A stretch of 64,000 nucleotides of DNA, from the NCBI GenBank assembly GCA_015227615.1, contig JAALGZ010000065.1:62001-126000 (forward strand). The letters run 5' to 3'. The stretch is from Labyrinthula sp. Ha (Eukaryota; Sar; Bigyra; Labyrinthulida; Labyrinthulaceae). The notes below the pieces were generated by a model, which had not been told where the DNA came from, ran no database searches, and saw nothing but the letters and a program-made list of their open reading frames with translations. The position numbers and the translations under genes are program-made. Of the stretch, positions 49,137-59,900 are shown one piece after another (the first letter of the stretch is position 1; each line of letters opens with the position of its first letter).

Positions 49137-52100
49137 GGTTAAGAGCCTAAACGAAATGCAGAAATACATGGAACTGTCTCAAAAAGTTGAACTACCGTCA
49201 AAACTCACAGACGCCAAGAATTACGTCACATGGGCAAAGAAGGTGAAGCTGCACTTTCTTCGAACGACAACTTGGGGGATTATGACTGGTACCAGAACTG
49301 TACCAGAAGATCCCAAAGAGTTGGAAAAGTTTGAGAGACAGGCAGTTGGAGCGTTTAGTGACCTAGTAAGGTATCTAGGGAGAGATTTAGAAGATCTTTG
49401 TTTAATTTTTGAGAGTGTTCAAGAGGCTTGGAAAAAACTTCAGTTGGTTTGTGTAACTTCCGAGGATGTGAAACTGTAAGAAGCTGAGCGTGAGTTAGAA
49501 CAACTTGAGGCTGGACCAGACGTTCTTGTGACAGTAACCAAATTTAAGGTTGCTGTGAAGAAACTGCAGCAGGCAGGAGGGAGGGTTTCAAACTCTCAAC
49601 AGGCTTTGAAGTTTTTTCCTTGCTACCAGCAGAATTTAATGAACTAGTGTTGAACATTCGTACAGAGAAGATGTTCAGGAGTGATGACAATTCTTACGAC
49701 ATGGAAACAATTCTGGTTAAAGTGATGAAGAGAGCTACTGTGTTGAGTAGTCTACGTGATACTAGAGCTGTGCTGAAGGCGCTGGTTACAAATGCTGTTC
49801 CAGCTAAGCAAAGCAGTAAGAGTAAAAGTGCCCGATTTGTAAGAAGGAAGGTCATCTCAAGTTTAGATGTTCATGCGGCTGGAACTGTAAGAAAAGTGAC
49901 CACAAAAGTTTCGACTACCCTAACAAGAAAAAACTAAAAAGTGAAGAAAATTTGTTCCATCAAAGAAACGATTGATCTTAATGGGTTAGGTCTATACGGA
50001 AAACAGAGATTTGTTTAATTGGAGCTCATGGTGGTACTCAGAAGTTAAATGAAATCCATTTTTGCTTAGATTCGGGTGTCAGTCCTCATGTGTGCTCAAG
50101 AAAAGAACTAACGACAAACATAAGACGCCTTAAAACCTGTAGTTGTTGAGAAGTTGACAGTATTTCTTTTTGTAAATCACATTTGAGACTTTGTAGGATT
50201 AACAGAAATTGTATTGAGTGTAAGACCTTCCAATTTTGCTTTCGATGAGAACTTAAACCAAAACATGATCTTTTCCACAGGCTTTTTAGCAGACAAGGGT
50301 TGGTCTACCAAGTTTCTGAAGGATCGAGCTAAGATTGTTGATGAAACCAAAACCCACAAGTTGGTTGCTAAAAGAGATCAAAACAAGCTGTACTGGTTGT
50401 CATTTACGGTCAAAACTAATGTTGTGAAGCTAGGTTCGACACCTGGCGCAACCATGGAGTGGCATCGTAAACTTGGACATCCATCTTACCAGACAATGAT
50501 GGAGATGCAGAACCATGGACTGGTTGATGGACTTCCAAAAGAAAGGTTCAAGAAATGGAACCAATGCTTACAGTATGATTTATGAAAGTTGTCTGAGAAG
50601 ATGATTCCTGGTATGACAAAAGTGCACAAGTTCAAAGCAACTAGAAGATTTGAAAAAGTACATACAGATCTTGTTGGACGGTTGCCAACCGGAAAAGGTG
50701 GATTTAGATTCATGCTAACTCTTGTTGATGACTACACTAATTACAAGTGGACGTTTTGCATCTGCAAGAAATCACAAGTAACCGAGGTGATTAAGGCTTG
50801 GTTAAAGAGGATGAACAATTTGACATCTAGGAAGCTGATCAACTTTAAGACGGATCAAGGAAATGAGTTTGTTAACTCATTACTTAAGGAAGAATTTGAG
50901 AACCTGGGAGTAGATCAAGATGTATCACCAAAGCACCATATATCGATGAATGGGACAGTGGAACATCGGAATCACACATTGTAGGATGGCTACAAAGTGA
51001 TACTCATTGACTCTGGATTGGCAGCTGACTTCTGGACTTACGCCGCTAAACGCCTTAATTTCCTGTAGAATAGATGATTTTCTCATGTAAATCCGGAAGT
51101 GAACACGCCTTTTGAGTTAATGTGTCTACGAAAATCTCAAGTTGATCATCTCTTTGTGTTTGGAAGATTGGGTGTAGCTAGATCTCGAAAACAGCAGAAG
51201 AAAGGTGGAATGAAAGGAATAAAGGCAATCTTCTTGGGTTAAAAGGGCAGATAGTACTTGGTCTACTGGCTAGATACTAAAAAGTAGGCACTGCAAAATC
51301 TGGTCGTTTTTTCAAAAGGGTCATCGAAAATGAATTAATTTCAGGAAAAACGCATATGGAATTTAGCTTAATTGAACCAAATGATGTGAATGCCGAGACT
51401 GGTGCACATCGAGAAGAAGAGGAAAGTGAACCACTCCAATTAACTAATGAAACAACGCCTTAAATTATGCCAATTGGGCCTAGATGGTCAGAAATTGATG
51501 CAGGTAATGTAGTTGAAGGGAAAGGGGTTCGCAATGCTGTTGGATTTACTGTTAAGGCTCTTGAACTACTTCCTCCTAAAAATTTTGCGCAAATCACTAG
51601 AAGAAAAGACGCAACTAAATGGTTAAAAGCGTACAACCAAGAAGTCAAAAGTTTGGAATGCATCGGCGAGTTTGATGTTGCCCAGTTGCGGGATGTTCCT
51701 GTCGGAGTGAAACCATTGTCGTTCAAAGAGCTGTTCGTCATCAAAGACAGTGGGAGCAAGAAAGTTAGACTTGCAGTAAGAGGTGATCTGGAAAAACCTG
51801 CTGATGATGAAGACAACTACGCTCCAACAGATCGTTTTGAGATTGTAAGGTTGTTGATCTCAGTTGCTGCATCGAAGGGTTGGAAGATCAGAAGTTTGGA
51901 TGTAAAAAATGCTTACCTCTACGGAAAGTCTGAGAAAGAGGTTTACTTAAGACTCCCTGCTGGACATCCTAAGAACGATGGCAGCAACTGTTGGAGAGCT
52001 ACATCCTCAATCTACGGCCTTTGAAGTTCACCTAGAAATTGGATTGTTTGCATTGATGAGTTTCTAAAAAAACTTGGGTTTGTCAATTGCCCTGTAGATC

Positions 52101-53127
52101 CATGTCTGTACAAACGAAACAAAATGTTTTTGTGTTTGTTTGTGGATGACATCCTCCACATTGGAAAGAGTAATGTGGAGTTAGATGAGCTTGAGCAACA
52201 GGTGTAACAAAGATTTGAGCTAAGAAAAGATCTAAATCCAAGGATGCTTCTTGGCCTCAAGCTGAACTACACTAGAGAACCCATTCATGTTCATCAAGGA
52301 ATGAAGATTGAGAAAGCTGAAACGGTAGTTGACCTTGATAAAAGGGTTGTTAAAGCACCTCTTCAAGAGAACTTTAAGTTAGAAAACGCCTCAGGCAAAC
52401 TACTAGCAGATCTTAAACCTTTTCAATCTGCTCTAGGAAGCTTGCTGTCCATTGTTTTAGGAACTAGACCTGACATTTGTTTTGCTATTCATTCAATGAG
52501 TAGAAGAACTTCATGCGCTACGAAGACTGATTTGAAGCTAGTTAGACGCCTGATGAAGTAGTTGGTAGACACAAAGAACTTGATCTTGTTTTATAAAATC
52601 AATAGTAAAGACGCTCTAAATCTTGAAATGGAAGTTGATGCCTCATTTGCAATGGGGCCTAAGAAGAAATCAGTTTACGGCTACTTGATCATGGTTAACA
52701 ATGCGTCTGTTTTGTACGGATCTTAGTTGGAATCGTTAACAGCAATGTCATTCACGGAGGCAGATTACATTGGAATTGTAGAAGCTACCAAACTACTCAG
52801 GTACATCGCTAATGTGCATGAGTTTCTTGGATTGGAGTACACGAAGCCAATCAATGTTTACAATGACAACATGGGAGCAATCTTAATTGGAAGCTCCAAA
52901 GGAAATCTTGACAGAACTAAGCACAATGAGTTAAATTTTCATGTTGTACAAGAGTTGATTAACATGGGAAATATTAATCTTAGTTACAAGAACACTAATG
53001 AGTTGCAGGCCGACATGTTCACCAAAGCATTGGGATTTTCGAAGTTAAAGATTCACAGAGATGATTTAATGAAGACATGTGCTGAAAAAAACAGTACAGA
53101 AGAAGAAGAGGATGTTGTTTTTGCTAG

Positions 53128-53222
53128 TGAGTAACTTGTAGTCTTCAGTACTATTGGCTGTTTAGGACAGAGCAACTAACTAACTAAGAATTTCTCTAGA
53201 AAACCAAAGACTTACTACAACA
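53128..53222 (+). repeat. Copia 3' LTR (95 bp)
   Basis: Partner of 49042-49136. Same length, with seven differences, all of them transitions. Confidence 0.88.
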
Positions 53223-53239
53223 GATTGCTTTCCCGACGG

Positions 53240-54240
53240 CTAAGTTAAGTTCTTCTCAAGTCCTGCCAGGCAGATAAACCTCTTCCTTGCTTCACTCTTT
53301 TCCAAATGATGTTTGAGAGAGGATATGATTTTCGTTCCATCTTGCATATTCACCCCCGCGCAGTTACAATGCATCAGCAGCTCCTTTGCTCAGCAGACTT
53401 TGGAATGTGAGCGTCTGGATACACTGCAAGATATTTTTGATCTCGTGGAGGATTGTGTCTTTAGAAGGAGCAGTTAAATCTTTTAGTTTGTTTGGTAGGG
53501 TGAATTGAACCAAGGGAAAACCCCCTACGGTTTGATTGAGAGGTTTGTATTTAAACGAGTGTGTTTCTTGCTTCTTTTCCAAGCCTTCTTGTCTAAATAC
53601 TCGCTGCCAGTCTCTGACCATGGATCAGCTAGAGTATTGGTTTCATTCGTGCGGTGTGAAGCTGTACCATCGTTTGATATAACTGTTTTTGCTCTCGAAG
53701 ACGCTTTCGTAACTTGACTTCCTTCTTCGCGTAGCCTGAAATCTGTTCTTGAAATCTTTGTTATCTGAGATACGGAGTCGCTCGTGTTGTGAGGCTTCTC
53801 TGTATTGTCCCATTAATCTTTTTGGACTTCTTTTCCCATATTGTATGTTTTTTATTTCGGAAACTGTATTTTCCACCTCGGACCCAGGGACGGAAATATT
53901 CTTCATAATATCACTTCGTGTCTTTTCGAAACTGGCCTCTATGAGCTGAAACTCTGTCTTTTCCTCATCCATTTCCCGCAGCAATCTCTCGAGCTTCTAA
54001 CGCTCCTTATTGACATTAGCCACCTTTCCCAAAGCTTCTGGGTCAAGAAGAGATTGTGTTCCTTGGCTTCTCGTCTGGGGAACGATTGGACCTTTGTCTC
54101 CAGACTTCTTCATCTAGCTCTGGGTTTAGCGTAGGTTGTTCTGGCTCTGCGAAAGTGGGAGAAGTAACCTCAGCTTGGTCTGTACCAGTTTTCATCGTAT
54201 TTGGTTCCTGATTCACATCCGAAAACTGACGTTATTTGAA
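53240..54240 (-). pseudogene. Unclassified coding fossil beside the copia element
   Basis: A block about 1 kb long, clearly richer in G and C than its surroundings, with coding-like minus-strand frames at 53643-53984 and 53364-53621 and an upstream stretch near 54.1-54.2 kb. The products would be hydrophilic: an acidic helical region (REMDEEKTEFQLIEASFEK), a basic Arg/Ser region, then a Pro/Leu region (FPLVQFTLPNKLKDL). I recognise no domain. Its position against the LTR and its decay suggest the 5' (gag-like) part of another retroelement, but a host pseudogene is equally possible. Confidence 0.4.
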
Positions 54241-55569
54241 TAATGTCTTCTCTAGTGCACTTTTTCAGATGATGATAAGGTTATTAACGGTTAAGTCAGA
54301 ACTTATTTCAATTGTACTACTTACCTGGGATACTATAACAACGATATAAATATATTATAACATATATTATATAGTACAAGTTTGGTGACAATAATCTCGG
54401 GTCCATTCGATTATAGGTTGACACACCAAAAAACTTTGTGATAAATATTTCCACAACATCCAAAAAAACCAAATTATAACAAGCACAAGAAATGAAAAGC
54501 AGCTCCGTTTGGCTGCAAAAGAAGTTTGAATATTGATCGCCTACTTAAACTATGCCATTTTTGAATTTTCAGGTACTAGCGCTCAGAACATTAGCCACAA
54601 AATAAACTATCTTACCTCAACAATGGCTTATCAGTATTGATAAATCAATATCAAAGAGATTTAATAGCCCAAAATTAAAGCTCAAAAGCTATTCACGTAG
54701 TTATGGATATTTAAATATTGGTCCAATGACTTCTTGAGGAAGAAAATATATTATCATTTTTCCATTGTGAAGACTCGATAATTCCAGATAACTCAAGATA
54801 ATAGCTTTTAAGAAACTGATTAAACTAATTTAACTAGAAAACTATTATAACCAGATAAATTTCCTCAAAAGAATAATTAAAATATATTAACTAGTAGAGG
54901 CCACGAAGCTTTTTCTAGTCTTTCACTTAAATGGGATAAAAATAGAAAAAGAAATATTCAAACACTGATATTTATGTTTTTTTTGTAAACTTAATGTTTC
55001 ACTAGAAAAATTTTAAACTCGTACATCTTAAATATTTGCCTGAATAATTCTATATATTATCCAATTGAAAAACATTGCCATGGATATAATATTCAATATC
55101 TCAGAAACTAAGTTTAAGGAAAGAATGCATTCATTAAAGAATATTCCTGTTGTATTGAAGAATTATATTGTTGACGAACTTTTCTGTAGACTAATCTCAG
55201 CACCAGTTTATTCTTAATGAAAGTGAGGATAAGAATAAAACACTTAAAGATAATCTATTTCGAAACTAGAATGTCTTTTTCTCTTGAAAATACATTGATA
55301 ACGTAGCATATTGGGTTAAATTCATTTATAGAACTCCTATTTATAAGTAAGATCTAGAAAAAAAAACCAAAAATATTTTGGAGTGCTTCAAATGAAATTG
55401 GAAAATCCTGGAAAGAAAAGTTTGTCTTTAAGTTTAAGAGTGTTCAAAGTAAACAAATAATTGGAAACAGAAACGCAAAAGGAGTTAAGAGAAAAGTACA
55501 TGCGTGAATAGCAAGTTGTATGCCAATTCTTAATACTAATAATCACTTCATATCTACACTCTGAGAAAA
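54241..55569. other. Gene-free stretch, 1.3 kb
   Basis: AT-rich and without a supported gene. A 61-codon minus-strand frame at 55388-55573 abuts the end of the Roco gene and could be a displaced continuation of it, but carries no recognisable motif. Confidence 0.4.
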
Positions 55570-58103
55570 TCATCGAGAGAATCTTTCTCTATTTTCTTGC
55601 TCAAGTATATTTTTCTCTTCAATCATATCCTGAATTCGAATCCAAAGTAAGCTTTTTATTCTATAGCCAAGGAAATTGAAAACTACTTTAGTTTCTGTTT
55701 TCAAATAAATATCCAGAATAATATTAGGTGCAAAAATAAACCTAGCAAATGCTTTGAACACAAATGACTCTTTGATATCAACTTCTTCTAAAAACCAACA
55801 GATAATTTTTGTGAAAGCAACTAAACTTACTGGATGGCCGAAATTAATTTCTCATCTGTTTCCATTAAAACCTTTAAACCTCAAATCTATAACTTCAGGA
55901 AGTAATTCTGGAACAATAAAAGAATTTTTTCTCTTGGATCTGCAAATAAAACTAGACTATGTAAAGCTAAGTTTAAAACATATTCCCTTTCTTTTCTTGT
56001 ATATTGTTTTAATAAAACTTCAAATAAATCTTTTTTTTATTATTACAGTATCAATATATTTTCTATAGTTTGAAAATACTTTTTTATTTGTTCTAAAAGC
56101 AAGTTGATGAAAAGTTTCATCACAAATAAAACTTCCCAAAGCTTGAGCTAAAAAAGAAGGTGCAAAAAATATAAAATTATCACTTTCAGATAAATTTATA
56201 TTTTTGAAATAAGAAATAATTCCTTCTTTAGAATAAATTTCTAACATTTCTTCCATTTCTTCTTTAGAAAAGTTACATTTTTTAGCTTTTAATTTAAACT
56301 TTTGAACTGTTATATAACTTGATTCTTCACGACAATTGTCCAAAAATAATGCATAAACAGATTTTATCTGTATACTTGAATTTAATGAGCTAAATATACT
56401 CATCAACAGGTGTTTGATTGCCATTTTACGACTCTGTTCAGAATCAACAGCGTTTTCAACAGGAAAGAAAATAGTTTCTATATCTTTAATGATAATTAAC
56501 TTCCCAGAAAGTTCAGAAAGAAAGGATTCAAACTTATAATTTACACTGTCAAGTGTTTTATTTTTCTTTAAAAAAGTATTTAAATAAGTTCCAATAAATA
56601 AAACAGGTGCTTCTGGAGCATTTTTTAAAATACTTTCACACCAAAATTTAAGCCTAAATAAATCTTTTTCTTTCAACTTTGTCATATTGAAAACAACTAA
56701 ATAAAAAGCTTTTTGATTCATAAAAATATGATGAACTGAAGAAAAAACTTCTTGTCCACCAAAATCATAAACCCGCAAAAAAGTATCTGGAGTTGTGAAA
56801 TCTGAATGGAAATTATGTGTATATTGTTCAACGAAACTTTTCTCTCTTATAGTTCTTGTAATCAACTCATCTCCAAAATCTAAGTTATATTTTAACTTTT
56901 TTTGAACTTCATCTTGAATAAAATATCTAATATCTAACATATTCTTTACTCTTTGAACGCTCAGATCATATTTTGTAAGTGGTTTAAATTTTCTCCTGTT
57001 AACTTGAAATATTTGATAATCCTCCAAAACTAAAGTAGACTGAGTTTCTTTTTGAAAACTTTTTCCAGATAAATTTCTTAATAAAGAGGTTTTTCCAGTT
57101 TTTCCATCACCTAAGAATAAAACTAAAGGAAATAAAATACCCATAAGAATAACTGGAATTTCGCTTAACGGTTCACCTTCTTCATATTGACTTTGCAAAG
57201 AAGAAAGAACAAGCTTTTTAAACCTTTCACTTTTTCCTTTAGGTATAATAAAAGAATTAAAAATTTCAAGAACATGAATAGAACGATGTGAATCAACTAT
57301 TTTTTGTAATTCAATATTATGTTCTTCTGAAACCTCTTCGAAACTTGTACGACTACCATATATTAAAATCTCTATTGTTTTATTATTGTTCAAGTAGTTT
57401 TTAATAGCTGAGACAATAGGTTTATTTTGAACAGCTTCATAAATACTAAAAACTCAATATTTTAATAAGAAATACTCTACTTTTAAAATATTTTCATTAA
57501 ACGATAAATTTTTAAATATATTTGAAATATATTTTGCACTGAAGTTATTTTCAAATAGTCTAAATAATAATATAAAATATTTTTACTTTATATCATTTAC
57601 ACTGATTGATTTCAATAAACTGTAAAAGGAACTCACTTCAGGAATATTACAGTCAAGAAACCTAAACTAAATATATTGAAAAATATACTCCAATGTATTC
57701 AGTTTCAAGATTTTAAGTTGTTGAAAGTTTTGAAATTTTTCATCACTGAATGTGCAATGCACAAAACTAAAGTTAAGAAACCAAAGTAAAATACTTGAGT
57801 TTTTTCACAGCTGGAAAACCAAGAATAAATCTTAAAAATATAGATTCGACAGTATCAAAGGGACAATATTCAAACCTAACATAAAAATAAAAGAAGGTAG
57901 AATACAATATAAAAGACACATCTTTATCTGCTAGGAACCCTTTTACAAACTCTTCTATCTCCCTTTTGAACTTGTTTGGATTAATAGGAGTTTCTTCATC
58001 ATCATGTTCCCTTGGAATAGTTTAGTTACTTAAGATACCATTCAATTCTAAAGTATATTTTATTATCTCTTTCTTCATATTCTTGTTTAATTGATTTCAT
58101 CAT
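55570..58103 (-). CDS. LRR-Roc-COR (Roco family) GTPase
   Basis: Roco proteins (LRRK2 relatives) are Ras-like GTPases whose Roc domain is followed by a COR dimerisation domain. The ATG at 58103 and six tiny introns (58011-58038, 57876-57905, 57767-57794, 57662-57688, 57560-57586, 57446-57475; 27-30 nt) assemble an N-terminal half with irregular leucine-rich repeats. The Roc domain follows: P-loop GDGKTGKTS at 57111-57085, switch-II motif DFGGQE near 56766-56749, then LFIGTYLN in place of the usual base-recognition motif. COR begins with FFAPSFLAQALGSF and includes IVPELLPEVIDL. In COR the frame slips at two homopolymers (56031-56038 and 55918-55921), each cured by one added base. One further in-frame TGA lies near 55855 and I could not resolve it. 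No kinase domain is seen. It is either a gene with assembly indels or a recent pseudogene. Confidence 0.75.
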
Positions 58104-58449
58104 TTTATTTTTGTTTGTTTGTTTTTGTTATTTTAGAACATAAATTAATTGCCCAAAATATTTTTTTGTGTAAGAATAATCAATAAAAAACCAAGTTTTT
58201 GAATTAAGTTAAATAAACATTGTTATTGTTGGAACATTAACGTTAATAACAAAACATAAATTTGATTTACACGAAACTAATATTAAAAAGTGTCTAAACA
58301 TTGTTATTTCAATGCTTATCGTGGCTTAGGGACCACTAACAGGACATTTCTGATTAGGGAGGGGATTCGGTTGATTGATGATTTGTTAACAAGGAATTTG
58401 TTCTTTATTCTTTTTTATTTCTTAATTCTATTTATCTCCATCCACCTAG
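58104..58449. other. Upstream region of the Roco gene
   Basis: About 350 bp of AT-rich DNA. It probably contains the Roco promoter. Nothing else is recognisable. Confidence 0.35.
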
Positions 58450-59900
58450 GCTAGTCAAGTTACAATATATACTAAGTATCCGAAAAGTATTAATCATTTC
58501 GTTTTCAAATATATATTTATAAAATACTAAAAATGTTAGCTTTTCTCTTGCCAATTCCATTGAACCAAATTTTTTAACTTGTATTTTTTTCCATAGCTTT
58601 TCTTAACATAACAAGGACGGGTTTTGTAAACACATCTGCTGGAATATTAAATTAGATTCTAAAGGATATTCCATGGAAGTAGCAACTGAGTCCCAGTACC
58701 TAACCCAGCACGAGCCTACTATCTTGCCTATACTCTCTACAGTAAAACTATTATTGTATTTACGTTACTTCCATTAGCAGATATTTTCGTTCGACATGAT
58801 CACTCTGGTTCAAATAACATGTTGTTTTTTCCTGAATCTTGAGGTTGATTTCCCAAATTCAAATCCATAATGGAAAGAAAATAACAATCACAACCGATAA
58901 TGTTAATTAGATAGCAGCTGAGATGATCCAGCGGTCCAAGTGCATTGTGATATACATCCAGATGCTTAATTATTTTCTTATTAGATGTTTTCCGGCGCTA
59001 TCTCACCAAGATTTATATTTAAAGGTACATTTTTCTCTCAACGTAGTTCTATCTACATCCAAGCTCCACAAGGTCCGTTATGAACCCAACGGGATATATC
59101 TACTGCGCTTGTTGACGTTCAGGCTGCTTATTTTTATTTAAGGTAGACTTATTGTTCAGTTTTTCACACCTTTTGACCAAGGTTTTGTGATCCAGATTAT
59201 TTTCAGGCAATCATTTTCTCGATGTTTCATTCAAGCTTCAGAAGATCAGCTATTGTTTGGTTACCGCAGTTCCAGGTTAGATGTTGGTATTGGAGAGACT
59301 TCCCTTGCTACTATTGCATCTTGATTTTTTCTTTTCAGTTTCTTTATACTTTCCCTTGGCGTGCAGAGAATCTCAAGCCAGTTGGGGTGTTCGATGATAG
59401 GAGAGACCATCCAACTCTTCTCGTCATCGATGTGGTGGGTAGTGAGGGAGAAGGTGCCTTTGGTTTGGAGCACTGCTAGTGGGTGGGATGTTCACTGTGC
59501 TGTTTTCAAGGCTATGTTGGGGATTTATAAGGTTGAAGTTGGGTTTGGAAGTTCATGCTCAGGTGGTACTGGTTGGTCGTGTTGTTCCAGATGTCCTGCA
59601 ACCGTGCCTTGGTGGAGTGCTTGTTCCAGGGATGAGTGCTTCTTTCAAGGCTTGGAGTTACATATATTCTAGATCCTTTCTTTCTGTTTTTTTATCTTGA
59701 ACTTGTGGTTTACCATGTCTGCTGTATTCTGGAGCAATTTTTTTCTAGCATTCTTTCATTTTTGTTACTTCCTGGAGACCTCTGCTCTTGTTGCTGGTAT
59801 CTTTCTATGTTCTCTTGGCCTGAGAGTTTTAATCACCTTTAATAATTATTAGTTACTTTTGTTCATTCTTTTCGCTATATCACCTCGCAATATTTCTGCT
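58450..59900 (-). mobile_element. Old Ty1/copia relic
   Basis: On the minus strand 58.45-58.9 kb reads like the end of copia RNase H (a D-H-V-E-R-K-Y stretch in place of the family's K-H-I-D-V-R-Y, and P-A-D-V-F-T-K-P). The stretch at 59.2-59.7 kb is markedly richer in G and C than the flanks and lies where the reverse transcriptase or linker part would be in this orientation. Its match there is weak. Many interruptions, no LTRs found; older than the element at 49 kb. Confidence 0.5.

Larger units (their letters stand above)
49042..53222 (+). mobile_element. Broken Ty1/copia LTR retrotransposon
   Basis: Parts in order show the copia arrangement. A gag-like frame starts at 49156, with a CCHC zinc knuckle near 49.83-49.92 kb. 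A protease signature (LDSGVSPHVCS) lies near 50.07 kb. The integrase has a GAG-pre-integrase W-H-x-x-L-G-H at 50.46 kb and its core at 50.65-50.97 kb. Reverse transcriptase covers about 51.59-52.2 kb, including LFVDDIL, and RNase H covers 52.6-53.05 kb (EADYIG, Q-A-D-M-F-T-K-A-L). The sequence after the left LTR (GGTTAAGAGCC) resembles the initiator-Met-tRNA type primer site of copia elements. Broken by roughly eight to ten interruptions, so a fossil, but younger than the gypsy element: its 95-bp LTRs differ at only seven positions. No clear target-site duplication. Confidence 0.92.

Noticed and set aside
59361-59842. Overlapping plus-strand open frames in the GC-richer patch
   Set aside because: They carry no recognisable motif, and the orientation of the neighbouring copia relic makes the minus strand the likelier former coding strand.
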